From assembly GCA_016212965.1 (NCBI GenBank), contig JACRDA010000328.1, positions 1 through 48,942 on the forward strand: a DNA stretch of 48,942 bases. Direction: 5' to 3'. Source of the stretch: Myxococcales bacterium. Its GTDB lineage: Bacteria; Myxococcota_A; Polyangia; Polyangiales; Polyangiaceae. Positions within the stretch are counted from its first letter, which is position 1. Each line of letters opens with the position of its first letter. This document shows, in pieces, positions 16,460 to 25,251 of this stretch. The position numbers and the translations under genes were made by a program. Below the pieces are notes generated by a model that was not told where the DNA came from, ran no database searches, and saw only the letters and a program-made list of their open reading frames with translations.

Positions 16460-18235
16460 TCACATCGCCACGAACTCGGTCTGCGCCACCTCGATCCAGC
16501 CGAGCACCTCGCTCGGCGCGGCCCACAGCCGGTCATACGGCCAGGGCCCGCGATCGTCGTAGTAGATCATGAGGTCGCTCTCCGTGGCCGGGCGCCGGAA
16601 GCCCGAGGGGCCGGTCACCGCGTTCTGGAGCAGGTCGGTCGACCCCTTGTGGTGCATCGACCAGCCCGAGTCGCTCGTGGCAAGCAGGATGCTGTGCCCG
16701 AACTCGTGGGCGCCGGCGTAGAGGTTGTGGGCGCGGGCGCCGCTCAGGTAGGGGACGAAGACCACGCCCAGCACGGGGACGAGGTTGCACGCCCGCCCCG
16801 AGATGGCCGACGACACCAGGCCGTACTGGATGCGATCGTGCCCCCCGCTCGTGACGGGGTGCGCCTGGAACGCATACGCGCTGCCGTCGATCTGGAGCCC
16901 CGTGCGCCGCCAGTGCGCCGTGATACCTCGCTCGACGTCGCCTCTGAGTGCGTTGTAGTCGGCTTCGGACAGGCGCGTCGCGGCGAGGATGCCGCCCATG
17001 ATGCCCAGGAACAGCGCGGCAGTCGCCGCCCCCGCGACCCCCATGGCGATGCCGTAGTCGCGCTCCTCGTCGGGCGTGAGGGGCGTACCGTCGCCGTCGG
17101 CGACCGCCCGCGCGATGGCGGCGCCGGCCACGCCCAGGCCGCCCGCGAGCACGGCGCCGAGCGCCGTCGCCGCCCACACGCCACCGTCCTCGTTGCCGTG
17201 GTGGAAGGCGAGGTACGCGTAGGCGTCGATGGTGCTCGAGCCTTGCTTGCGCACGTCGATGAAGCCGGCCTTGTGGGAGCGGTTCGCCAGCTCGAGGAAG
17301 CCGAGGCTCCAGCCGGATGCGGCCATGACGACGACCTCGACCGTGAGCCGCCCGCGCAGGACGCGCGTGTCCGCGTCGCCCGTGTCGGGCGCCCCCGCGG
17401 CGGGCCGGGGCGTCGTGAAGCCGTCCCACGCCCAGACGTGCTCGCCCGTCCGCGTCCAGTCCGTCCGCTCCTCGTTGTAGTACACGCGACCGTCCGGGTG
17501 CCGGACGCGGATCGTCACGCGCGTGGGCGCGACGTCGCCCGCCCGCGGCGTGATGGTGATCTTGAACTCCACCTTGCCGTCGGCCGGCCGCCAGTGGGCT
17601 TCCACCGGCAGGGTCGGGTCGCGGGGGTTGACAGCCCGTGGCTCGGGCACCATGTCGAGGATCTTCAGGACCTGCCCCGTGCGCGCGAGCTCCACTCGCA
17701 CGATGAACGGCCCGTCGCCCGTGAGCACCGGGTTCTGCGACCGCCGCAGCTGCGTGGACGGCGCGACGTCGAGCGTCCGCGTCCGGCGCCGGCGCGTCGG
17801 GTAGCGCACCGTCTCGTTCGCGGCGATGGGGATGGGAGGGGTCGCCTGGCGCCGGCAGCGGAACGGCTGGTTGTGGGCGAGGCCGAGGAGGTAGTCGCTC
17901 GTGAACGCCGCGGGCGCGACGGTGAGCTCCACCGCGGCGCCCTCGCCGTGCGACGCGCGGATCGCCGCGGCGATCTCGTCGGTCGAGCGCTCGGAGCCGG
18001 TGCAGGTGTAGGTGGCGAGCACCCCGTCGCCGGTCGCGGGCGGCGGCGGCACGTACCACGTCTCGTCGGCGCGCACCTCGTACGGTGCCCGCAGCGCGCC
18101 CCGGTGGTTGGCGCGGTTCTCGTTGGCGCTCCAGATGTTCGCGAGCGTGCGGTCGTCGCTCGGGAGCCCGCTCGCCCCGAGGAGCGCGGGGAGGGTCGTC
18201 GGCTGCGTGGCGAGAAGGGGGATCCACTCGCTCAT
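16460..18235 (-). CDS. Putative VgrG-linked metalloprotease effector with membrane hairpin
   Basis: A 591-aa protein with no signal peptide. Residues about 1-65 look LysM-like (LPALLGASGLP, then YEVRADETWYVPPP). Residues about 165-340 are beta-rich. There are two glycine/alanine-rich hydrophobic segments (about 351-375 and 394-419), separated by a charged turn DGTPLTPDEERDYG. The C-terminal domain carries the zinc-protease helix AGAHEFGHSIL (His510, Glu511, His514), with His523-His524 or Asp529 as possible third ligands. The start overlaps the vgrG stop as ATGA (18232-18235), so it is coupled to vgrG. The layout fits a secreted toxin whose hairpin inserts into a membrane. No family was recognised, so substrate and toxicity are inference. 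Confidence 0.72.
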   Translation of the reverse strand: MSEWIPLLATQPTTLPALLGASGLPSDDRTLANIWSANENRANHRGALRAPYEVRADETWYVPPPPATGDGVLATYTCTGSERSTDEIAAAIRASHGEGAAVELTVAPAAFTSDYLLGLAHNQPFRCRRQATPPIPIAANETVRYPTRRRRTRTLDVAPSTQLRRSQNPVLTGDGPFIVRVELARTGQVLKILDMVPEPRAVNPRDPTLPVEAHWRPADGKVEFKITITPRAGDVAPTRVTIRVRHPDGRVYYNEERTDWTRTGEHVWAWDGFTTPRPAAGAPDTGDADTRVLRGRLTVEVVVMAASGWSLGFLELANRSHKAGFIDVRKQGSSTIDAYAYLAFHHGNEDGGVWAATALGAVLAGGLGVAGAAIARAVADGDGTPLTPDEERDYGIAMGVAGAATAALFLGIMGGILAATRLSEADYNALRGDVERGITAHWRRTGLQIDGSAYAFQAHPVTSGGHDRIQYGLVSSAISGRACNLVPVLGVVFVPYLSGARAHNLYAGAHEFGHSILLATSDSGWSMHHKGSTDLLQNAVTGPSGFRRPATESDLMIYYDDRGPWPYDRLWAAPSEVLGWIEVAQTEFVAM

Positions 18236-21054
18236 GACTTCGTCACCTCCGGCAGGTCGGGGAACACGATCTCGGCTGCGCCGTCGAGCCGGAGCTCGGC
18301 GCGGCCGTCGGCGTCGAGGTGGCCCGTGCGCACGGTGCCGTCGGCGAGCTCGAGGCGGAAGCGCTCGCGCCCGACCGGGCGGCCGTCCTGATCCCGGAGC
18401 TCGACGATCGTGAGCTCGGTCTGCTCCGACTCGATGGAGTCGCTCTCGCCGCTCCCCGAGCGAAGCCTGATCTGCGACGCCTGGACGGTGACCTCGGAGT
18501 CCACGGCGACGCTACCGCTCCCGCTCGCGAGCAGGGCCGAGCTCCCCACCGCGCTCCACGTCGCGTCGGTGTAGTGGCTGATGCCGCTCGAGGACAGCGA
18601 CGCCACGGAGCTCTCCGCGGCGAGCTTGATCTCGGGCGACGACAGCTCGATGCAGTCGGGCGCGACGCGGATCGTGCTCGCGCCGCAGCGCAGGACGATC
18701 TCGCTGTCGGACGCGATCTCCTGCGTCGCGGCGCTCGAGATCTCGCTCGCGCCCTCGGCGCGCACGACGCGAGCGCCCCGCACGAGCTCCACCGACGAGC
18801 CTCTCGTCTCGCGCACGGCGTCGCCCCCGACCGCCGTCGTCGCGCTGCCGGTGCAGCTCGCGCGCTCGTCACCCTGGATCTCGGTCGAGCGCGCGCCGAT
18901 GACGGTGAGCTGGTGCTCGCCGCGCGTGACGTGCTGATCGGTGCCCTCGACCTCGACCCGCCGGTGCCGCCGCACGACGATGTCCTGCCCGCCGTCGACG
19001 CGCGTCTCCTGCAGCCCGCCGATCCGTACGTGCTGGTCGTTCTCGACGGCGAGACCGTCGTCGTGCAGCACCGACGCACGGCGGTCATGCTCCACGTCCA
19101 CGTCGAGGTCGCGCTCGGCGTGCAGGTAGACGCGCTCGGCGCCGTCCCGATCCTCGAAGGACAGCTCGTTGAAGCCCTGGCCGTTGGGCGTGCTCTGCGT
19201 GCGGATGCCGCACAGCGTCTCGTGCTCGGGCAGGGCGTAGGGGGCCGGGTGCGTGGCGTTGTAGACGCAGCCGAGCACGAGCGGGCGGTCGGGATCGCCG
19301 CCGTCGAAGCCGACCACGACCTCCATGCCGCGCCGGGGCATGAACTGCGTCCCCCAGCCCACGCCGGACCAGGCCTGCATCGTGCGGATCCAGCAGGTGC
19401 CGAGGGCGCCCTCCTCCCAGTGGAAGCGCACTTTCACCTCGCCCATGCCGTGCGTCTCCATCTCGGCCTGGTGCGCCGGGGCGATCACCGTCGCGGTGAG
19501 GCACGCCTGGACGGTTCTGCGCTTGGGCCGCGGGGGAGGGTAGGCCACGTCGGAGGGGACGCAGCCGAACTCGTTCTTGTAGCCGGCAGTCGCGCCAGGC
19601 TCGCCGACGTGGCCGTCGAAGGAGCGTCCCTCGTGGACGACCTCCGTGACGACGTACTCGCGGTTCACCCAGTCGACCGGGTGGTCGACGAGCGTGAAGC
19701 GCCGACCGCACCCGAGCATCGGGCACAGACTCTCGCCGCGGCCGAGTCGGCGATCCCGTCGCTCCGCGGCGAGGATGCGCCGCGGTTCGCCCTCGGCCCA
19801 GGCGTGATCGGGGAAGAGGAAGGAGTCGTGGCTCTCGCTCACGGTGAGCTCGTCCGAGCGGCCGAACGCCATGCCGACGGCGCCGAGGACGTCGCCGGTC
19901 GCGTCGAGCGCCCGCCCGACGTCGCCCGTGTCGGCCCCGGCGGCGCGCGCGATCTCGAGGCCCGCGGACGCGACCTCGGTGACCGTCCCGACGACGCCCG
20001 ACGCCTCCGCGGGCAGCGCGCCTCGGAGCAGGCCCGCCGCGCGCCCGACGACCGAGTCGCCCGCCGCGGAGACCGTGAGCGGCGCGAGCGGGCGCCGCGG
20101 GTCGAAGGTCGTGAACACGGCGCCGCCGCTCGCGACCGAGTGCCGGATCGTGAAGCTCTGCACGACGTCGCGGCCGCTCGTGACGAGCGCGTCGCCCGGC
20201 GGCGCGTAGCGCAGGGCACGGCTCGTTTTCCCCTCGGCCAGGCCGAGTGCGGCGAGATCGCCGACCGCGGACGTGACCGCCGCGCCGACGGCGCCGGTCG
20301 CCGCGGCGATCTCGCTCGTGGCGCGCCCGATGGCGGACTGGATCAGACCCTCGAGCCCTTCGGGCAGGTCCCCGATGCCGTAGTAGGCGAGGGGCTCGTC
20401 CGCGAAGAGCATGACCTCGCCCGTGATCGAGCCGACCCCGAGCGAGCCGAGAAAGTCGCCGACGGCCGGGATCGCGCGGAGCGCGGCGAGCACCGTGTCG
20501 AGGATGGCCGCGATGTTCGCGACCTCCGGTGGCAGGGCGGGCTGGAGAAAGTAGAAGAATATGCCGGCCTCCGCGAGGATGCGCCGGACGAACTCCTCGT
20601 CGCTCTCCTCGTACTGCGTGCAGTACTCCCGGACGGGCAGCTCGCGTTGCAGCGCCCACAGCATGGGGACCTGGGCCGACTCGAGCACCGCCTTCACGAT
20701 CTCGTCGACGCGCATCCGCTGGAACACGCGCGAGCGGCGGCGCCTCTTCAGGAGCCAGAACCGCGGCCCGACGTCGATCGCGTAGGACGCGCGCGCGCCG
20801 CCACCCGTGCGGCTGTGGCCGGTGAGCGCCACGCCGTGGACGACGCCGTGGATCGCCTCGGGGCGCTCCCCGACGTTGAGCACGAGCGTGGCGCGGCGGC
20901 CGAGGAGCTCGCGGGCGACGTCGCGCGAGACGTCCGCGCTGCCGTCGATCGAGAGGGTGTAACACTCGCTCATCGCCTCGCGCGCGCGGAACGAGTGGAC
21001 GCGTACTGGCTCGGTCGAGAGCCCGTGAGCGACCAGGTGATAGGTGGGAACCAC
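18232..21054 (-). CDS. vgrG: VgrG spike protein with C-terminal extension
   Basis: A 940-aa VgrG (TssI), the trimeric tip of the type VI secretion tube. The N-terminal gp27-like domain spans about 1-520 (FWLLKRRRRSRVFQRMRVDEIVKAVL, the typical EYCTQYEESDEEFVRRILAEAGIFFYF). It carries a long Ala/Gly-rich insertion at about 170-290. The gp5-like OB fold lies at about 538-600 (KVRFHWEEG, MPRRGMEVVVGFDGGDPDRPL). After it come beta-helix-like repeats and, from about 875, an Ig-like domain (TELTIVELRDQDGRPVGRERF) that may dock cargo. The GTG start has TAGCCT 6 nt upstream. No tss sheath, baseplate or ClpV genes are in the window, so this is an orphan island. Confidence 0.93.
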   Translation of the reverse strand: MVPTYHLVAHGLSTEPVRVHSFRAREAMSECYTLSIDGSADVSRDVARELLGRRATLVLNVGERPEAIHGVVHGVALTGHSRTGGGARASYAIDVGPRFWLLKRRRRSRVFQRMRVDEIVKAVLESAQVPMLWALQRELPVREYCTQYEESDEEFVRRILAEAGIFFYFLQPALPPEVANIAAILDTVLAALRAIPAVGDFLGSLGVGSITGEVMLFADEPLAYYGIGDLPEGLEGLIQSAIGRATSEIAAATGAVGAAVTSAVGDLAALGLAEGKTSRALRYAPPGDALVTSGRDVVQSFTIRHSVASGGAVFTTFDPRRPLAPLTVSAAGDSVVGRAAGLLRGALPAEASGVVGTVTEVASAGLEIARAAGADTGDVGRALDATGDVLGAVGMAFGRSDELTVSESHDSFLFPDHAWAEGEPRRILAAERRDRRLGRGESLCPMLGCGRRFTLVDHPVDWVNREYVVTEVVHEGRSFDGHVGEPGATAGYKNEFGCVPSDVAYPPPRPKRRTVQACLTATVIAPAHQAEMETHGMGEVKVRFHWEEGALGTCWIRTMQAWSGVGWGTQFMPRRGMEVVVGFDGGDPDRPLVLGCVYNATHPAPYALPEHETLCGIRTQSTPNGQGFNELSFEDRDGAERVYLHAERDLDVDVEHDRRASVLHDDGLAVENDQHVRIGGLQETRVDGGQDIVVRRHRRVEVEGTDQHVTRGEHQLTVIGARSTEIQGDERASCTGSATTAVGGDAVRETRGSSVELVRGARVVRAEGASEISSAATQEIASDSEIVLRCGASTIRVAPDCIELSSPEIKLAAESSVASLSSSGISHYTDATWSAVGSSALLASGSGSVAVDSEVTVQASQIRLRSGSGESDSIESEQTELTIVELRDQDGRPVGRERFRLELADGTVRTGHLDADGRAELRLDGAAEIVFPDLPEVTKS

Positions 21055-21060
21055 CGGTCG

Positions 21061-21066
21061 AGGCTA
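21061..21066 (-). promoter_or_regulatory. -10-like TAGCCT, 6 nt before the vgrG GTG
   Basis: TAGCCT-N6-GTG. It probably drives the vgrG / metalloprotease / LysM operon as a leaderless transcript. Confidence 0.5.
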
Positions 21067-21126
21067 GAGCGTTTCGAGCAGGAAGCGTAGCCAGGAGGCG
21101 GGGAGCGGCGCGGTGGGGGGAGCCGG

Positions 21127-22104
21127 CTAGCGGCCCACGGGCAACCGCTGACCGTTGCTCCCCGCGAGCGCGCGTCGGGCCACCGCCTCGAGCGCGTCGA
21201 CGAGGCGCCCGTCCGCGTCGAGCGCCCGGGCGCGCACGTAGCGCACGAAGCCCGCTTCCCGCGCGAAGCCGGCTGCCTCGACGTCGAGGTCGTAGAGCGT
21301 CTCGACGTGCTCGGCGAGAAAGCCGATGGGCGCGACGGCGAGCTCCTCGATGCCTGCCGCGCGCAGGCGCGCGAAGGCCGCGCGGAGGTCGGGCCCGAGC
21401 CACGCGCCGCCGCCGAGCCCCTGGCTCTGGAACGCGACCTCCACGCGGCCGACGCGCGCGCCGACGCGCGCGCCGACGGCCCCGGCCATCGCGCGAAAGT
21501 CGCGCTCGTAGGGATCGCCCGCCGCGAGCACGCGCTCGGGCAGGCTGTGGGCCGTGAGGAGCAGGGCTGCCTGCGCGGGCGCCGCGAGGGTGGCGAGCGC
21601 GGCCTCGATGCTCGCGACGAAGGCGTCGAGCAGGGCGGGCTCGAGACCCCAGGGCGGCACGGGCACGAGCTCCACCCCGGCGGGGAGCTCGGCTCCGAGG
21701 GCCGCGTGGTAGACGTGCACGGACTGCGGCGCGAGCGGCAAGGAGACGAGGCGCCGCGCGCCCGCCGCGACGAGCTCGCGCGCGACGTCACCGAGGTAAG
21801 GGTGCCACAGGCGCCCGGCCGCCCGCACCGGCACGCCGAGCCGCTCCTCGAGCGCACGGGCGACGGCCTCGCTCGTGCGGCGGAGCGGCGAGCCGCCGAC
21901 GCGCTCGTAGCGCGCGCGCACCTCGGCCACGAGCGCCGGCGGGGGCTCGGCGCCGCGCCGGATGTTGCGGAGGAACGCCGGCAGGTCCTCGCTCCGCTCG
22001 ACCGTCCCGTGATAGGCGAGCACGACGGCGTCGGCCGGGGCCGTCACGCGGTCGCTCCCGGGGTCGCGCGCGCCGCGCAGCGAGGCGTGCGCGGGCCGCG
22101 CCAT
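21127..22104 (-). CDS. hemH: Ferrochelatase
   Basis: A 325-aa enzyme that inserts Fe2+ into proto- or coproporphyrin in heme synthesis. Signature residues are His186 in LTAHSLPER, FQSQGLG with GPDL downstream, and Glu265/His266/Glu268 in APIGFLAEHVETLYD. The N-terminal strand VVLAYHGTVE and YERVGGSPLRR are typical. It has the normal length of about 310-330 aa. No C-terminal membrane anchor or Cys cluster is seen. The start at ATG 22104 lies only 18 bp from the oppositely directed lipoprotein start, so the promoters must overlap coding sequence. No other heme genes are nearby. Which porphyrin is used cannot be told from this. Confidence 0.9.
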   Translation of the reverse strand: MARPAHASLRGARDPGSDRVTAPADAVVLAYHGTVERSEDLPAFLRNIRRGAEPPPALVAEVRARYERVGGSPLRRTSEAVARALEERLGVPVRAAGRLWHPYLGDVARELVAAGARRLVSLPLAPQSVHVYHAALGAELPAGVELVPVPPWGLEPALLDAFVASIEAALATLAAPAQAALLLTAHSLPERVLAAGDPYERDFRAMAGAVGARVGARVGRVEVAFQSQGLGGGAWLGPDLRAAFARLRAAGIEELAVAPIGFLAEHVETLYDLDVEAAGFAREAGFVRYVRARALDADGRLVDALEAVARRALAGSNGQRLPVGR

Positions 22105-22122
22105 CGTTGTAGGAGAGAGCCC

Positions 22123-22950
22123 ATGAGCAACCGTATCGCATCCTGGGCTCCGGTGGCGACGACCGCCCTCGCCATGGCGGGCTGCAGCCTGTTCGCGGGC
22201 GGCAGCGCGATCGGGACGGCCGCCTGCCCGGCGCTGCGGCAGGACGTCGACGCCTTCGCGGCGAGCTTCGCTGCCAACCCGCAGGTCAACGCCAAGATCC
22301 GCGCCTTCGTGCAGGCGACCAAGGACCTCGCAGGCATCTCGGGCCAGATGGAGGCCGAGGCGACGGCGGCGTGCCAGCGCATCGGCGCGGACCTCGGGCT
22401 CGCGCCGGGTCAGATGGCCGCGCGCAACGGTCCCGGCGGCGGGGCCGAGGGCGCCTGCGACGCCGTGGCCGCGCACATCTCGGGCATCCTGCGCCAGGGC
22501 GTGCAGGTGCGCGCGACGGTGCAGCCGCCCGTGTGCCAGGCGAGCGCGCAGGCCCAGGCGCGCTGTGCCGGCACCTGCGACGTGGCGCGCGACGCCGAGT
22601 GCCGCGCCAGCTGCCAGGCGCACGCGGACGTGAACGCGAGCTGCACGCCGCCGCTCGTCGTCGTCCAGGGCGACTTCCAGAATCCCCTGGCGATGCGCCT
22701 CGTCGCGAGCCTGCAGGCGCACCTGCCGACGCTCGTGCACGCGCAGATCGCGCTCGGCCAGCGGCTCCTGCAGGACGCACAGGTCATTGCGCACATCGGC
22801 GCCGAGCTGCCGCGGATGGTGGGCGACGCCGGGGCCGCCGCGCTCGCGTGCATCGCCGCCGCCGCGGACTTCTCGGCGGCGGCCTCGATGCGCATCCAGG
22901 TGAGCGTGCGGGCGAGCGTGCGCGTCACCGGGCAGGTGGGGGCCGGCTGA
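22123..22950 (+). CDS. Predicted lipoprotein with central Cys cluster
   Basis: A 275-aa protein. The signal peptide ends in a lipobox ALAMAGC (Cys about 21). An Ala-rich helical region with spaced Cys follows, then a compact Cys-rich block at about 140-185 (CAGTCDVARDAECRASC, NASC), then more Ala-rich helix (LVASLQAHLPTLVHAQIALGQRLLQDA). AGGAGA 6 nt before the ATG is a good ribosome site. The pattern is that of myxobacterial surface lipoproteins of unknown role. It is divergent from ferrochelatase and converges with lipoprotein B. Confidence 0.75.
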   Translation: MSNRIASWAPVATTALAMAGCSLFAGGSAIGTAACPALRQDVDAFAASFAANPQVNAKIRAFVQATKDLAGISGQMEAEATAACQRIGADLGLAPGQMAARNGPGGGAEGACDAVAAHISGILRQGVQVRATVQPPVCQASAQAQARCAGTCDVARDAECRASCQAHADVNASCTPPLVVVQGDFQNPLAMRLVASLQAHLPTLVHAQIALGQRLLQDAQVIAHIGAELPRMVGDAGAAALACIAAAADFSAAASMRIQVSVRASVRVTGQVGAG

Positions 22951-22964
22951 CGGGCGGCGCGCGG

Positions 22965-23270
22965 CTACTTCGGCACGGCCTCGCACACGTGGTTGATGCA
23001 CGCGGGGGCGTAGGCCTGGCACGGACCGCAGTCCTTGCTGCAGTTCGGGCTGCCGCGATCGTCGAGGTAGTGCTGGTAGTCGGCCACGTTGATGGCGGAC
23101 AGATCGCACTTGCAGTCGCACACGTCGCCGACGAACACGACCGTGCACTCCATGGCCGTCGTGCAGGAGCGGTCGTAGTCGTTGGCGTCGAGGTGGGTGC
23201 TGCAGCCCGCGAGGGCGGCGAGTGCGACCGAGGGGAGCAAGCAGGTGAGGCGGCTCGAGCGCAAAGTCAT
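22965..23270 (-). CDS. Small Cys-rich lipoprotein, paralogue B
   Basis: A 101-aa predicted lipoprotein with lipobox LAALAGC (Cys about 23). The mature part keeps the same ten Cys as the protein at 13479-13781, and the shared blocks LDANDYDRSC, TAMEC, VVFVGDVCDCKC, SAINVADY, YLDDRG and VCEAVP. By eye well over half of the residues are identical, so the two are recent paralogues about 9 kb apart. TAGCCT lies exactly 6 nt before the ATG. Function unknown. Confidence 0.83.
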   Translation of the reverse strand: MTLRSSRLTCLLPSVALAALAGCSTHLDANDYDRSCTTAMECTVVFVGDVCDCKCDLSAINVADYQHYLDDRGSPNCSKDCGPCQAYAPACINHVCEAVPK

Positions 23271-23276
23271 GGGCTC

Positions 23277-23282
23277 AGGCTA
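23277..23282 (-). promoter_or_regulatory. -10-like TAGCCT, 6 nt before lipoprotein B
   Basis: TGC-TAGCCT-N6-ATG: extended -10 plus leaderless spacing, the same layout as for lipoprotein A. Confidence 0.5.
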
Positions 23283-23299
23283 GCACGCGGGCGCGCGGG

Positions 23300-25150
23300 T
23301 CACGCGGCCCGGGCGCTCGTGCCGGTGCGCTCGCGCTTGGCGCGCTTCGGCTTGCGGTCGGTCTTGTCTCCGGGGAGCGAAGCGGGCGCACGCTCCACGA
23401 CCCGCGCCGCGAGGGCGGCCACGATCGCGGCCGTCATGCGCACGGTCGGCAGGCGCGGCGTCAGCGCGAGCACGCGCTCCTCGGGCTTGCGCCCGGGCGT
23501 GAGGCGGCCGCTCCTGGCCATGCTCGCGACGGCCTCGGCGCAGGGTGAGCCGTCGGTGAAGCGCAGCATCACCTCGGGCATGGCCACGCGCGCGCCCAGG
23601 CCGAGGGCGTAGGACACGCCGATCTCGACCGAGCCGAAGCCGCGGCGCGGCAAGCGCGGGGCGACCACGAGCCGGAGCTCGTCGGGGTCGACGGAGCCGG
23701 CCGGCATGCGGATGCGCGCCGCCATGCGGAGCTCGGCGGACCCCTTCAGCTTCTTCAGGCGCCGCACGAGCGCCGCGAGGAAGCGCGCGGGCTCGAGCGC
23801 GAGATCGGGCGGCAAGGTGTCGACTCGTCCGGTACCGAAGAGGGCGAGCAGCGCGACGCCGTCGAGCCCGACGAGCCACGCGTGCACGGGCGCGCTCTCC
23901 GCGAGGACGTAGCTGCCGGCCGCGACGCCCCCGGAAAGGAGCGCGAAGAAGAGCTTGCCGCCGAGCGTCGACACGTCGACGAGCGCGCCGCGGGGTCGCG
24001 GCGGTACGCGCACGCCCTCGGCGACACTCACCGTGAGCCAGCGGCCGGGACCGCGGTTCGGAGCGCGCGCGCGCGCCGTCCCGTGCAGCGCGAGCGCGGT
24101 CGCGGCGAGGACGGAGCAAGCACCCGCGAGGGCCTGGCCGAAGAAGAGCTCGAGCGCGACGCCGAGGACGAGCGCGGCGCCGGCGAGCGGGGCACGGAGC
24201 GCGAGCGGCATCGGCACCACCGGGCGGAGCTCGGCCTGCGCCTCGGCGGCGTGGCGCGCGAGCTGGCGGAACTTCAGCACGACGAGCAGGGCGTAGAGCA
24301 GGCCGAGCGCGCCCCCGGCCGCGAGCCACGGCAGCCGATCCCCGGGCGCGTCGAGCACCTCGATCGCGCGCGGCTGCGACTCCGGCAAGGGCTCGGCCAC
24401 GGGTGGCGCCGGCGGGCGGTCGAGCGCGCGCGGGTCGAAGCGCACCTGCCAGAGCACGCTCTCGCCCTGCGGGGCGAAGGCGCGCAGGAGCTCGATCTCG
24501 TCGTGGCCCGCCGTGCGCCGCACCTCCTGGAGCATGAGCGGAGACAGGGCGCCCTCGTCGCCCGCGTCCTCGGCGGCGAGCAGGCGCGGCGCGTTCGGGG
24601 CCGCGGGTAGGACGAAGGTGGCGCGCGCGTTGGCGACGCCGTCGTCGAGCAGAGGCCCGTTCCAGGACAGGCTCACCATGGCGCCGTCACGCGCCAGCCG
24701 GTCGCGCGCGGCGAGCTCCGTGTGGTAGCGCACCACGAACACGTACGCGCCGCGCTTCAGGGCACCGGCCGGATCGACCGTGAGCTCGAGCGTCGGCGGG
24801 AGCGTCGTGCCGTTGCGCTGGGTCTCTGCCGGACGCAGCGTGGTCGCGAGCGGGACGGCGGTGTCGAGCGAGGTCGCGCCGGCGTCCTCGGCCGGCACGA
24901 CGTAGCTGTTGCCGCCCGGTGCCGCGTCCGGATCGACGCCGGCGATGCGCCACCGCGTCTGGCGCTCGTTGCCGTTCAGCTTGTAGTGCAGGCGGTGCTC
25001 GATGGTCGCGCCGCCCGCGCGATCGAGCTCGATGCGCACGTCGTCCGCCTCGATGCGGTTCTCGGTCCAGCCCGAGGCGGAGGCCGCGATCGCCACGGTC
25101 GCCGCCGCGAGGCCGAGGCTCGTGAGCGCTCGACGGGCGCCGCTCGACAT
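23300..25150 (-). CDS. DUF2207-like membrane protein
   Basis: A 616-aa protein. The signal peptide (about 1-29, ending ASASGWTE) is followed by a large beta-rich external domain (about 30-280: IEADDVRIELDRAGGATIEHRLHYK, YVFVVRYHTEL, SLSWNGPLLD). Membrane segments lie at about 287-306, 333-372 and 413-432. The order of signal peptide, beta domain and membrane region resembles DUF2207 proteins, whose function is unknown. The C-terminal 150 residues are cytoplasmic and end in a Lys/Arg-rich tail (DRKPKRAKRERT). GGAGCAAGG upstream supports ATG 25150. It is divergent from the dnaJ-like gene. Confidence 0.65.
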   Translation of the reverse strand: MSSGARRALTSLGLAAATVAIAASASGWTENRIEADDVRIELDRAGGATIEHRLHYKLNGNERQTRWRIAGVDPDAAPGGNSYVVPAEDAGATSLDTAVPLATTLRPAETQRNGTTLPPTLELTVDPAGALKRGAYVFVVRYHTELAARDRLARDGAMVSLSWNGPLLDDGVANARATFVLPAAPNAPRLLAAEDAGDEGALSPLMLQEVRRTAGHDEIELLRAFAPQGESVLWQVRFDPRALDRPPAPPVAEPLPESQPRAIEVLDAPGDRLPWLAAGGALGLLYALLVVLKFRQLARHAAEAQAELRPVVPMPLALRAPLAGAALVLGVALELFFGQALAGACSVLAATALALHGTARARAPNRGPGRWLTVSVAEGVRVPPRPRGALVDVSTLGGKLFFALLSGGVAAGSYVLAESAPVHAWLVGLDGVALLALFGTGRVDTLPPDLALEPARFLAALVRRLKKLKGSAELRMAARIRMPAGSVDPDELRLVVAPRLPRRGFGSVEIGVSYALGLGARVAMPEVMLRFTDGSPCAEAVASMARSGRLTPGRKPEERVLALTPRLPTVRMTAAIVAALAARVVERAPASLPGDKTDRKPKRAKRERTGTSARAA

Positions 25151-25251
25151 GGGGCCTTGCTCCCACGGCGACGCCCGGCGGGCCAAGTCCGCGACCGCGG
25201 AGGGCGCGGACGCGGTGACCGCCGTGGCGTTCGATGCTATCGCGAGAGGCC

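Noticed and set aside
17630..17660. TTGACA promoter
   Set aside because: A TTGACA match lies inside the metalloprotease gene, on the other strand, with no -10 box or gene after it.
14411..21054. Complete type VI secretion system or extracellular contractile injection system
   Set aside because: No sheath, baseplate, tube or ATPase genes are in the window; only the spike and likely cargo are.
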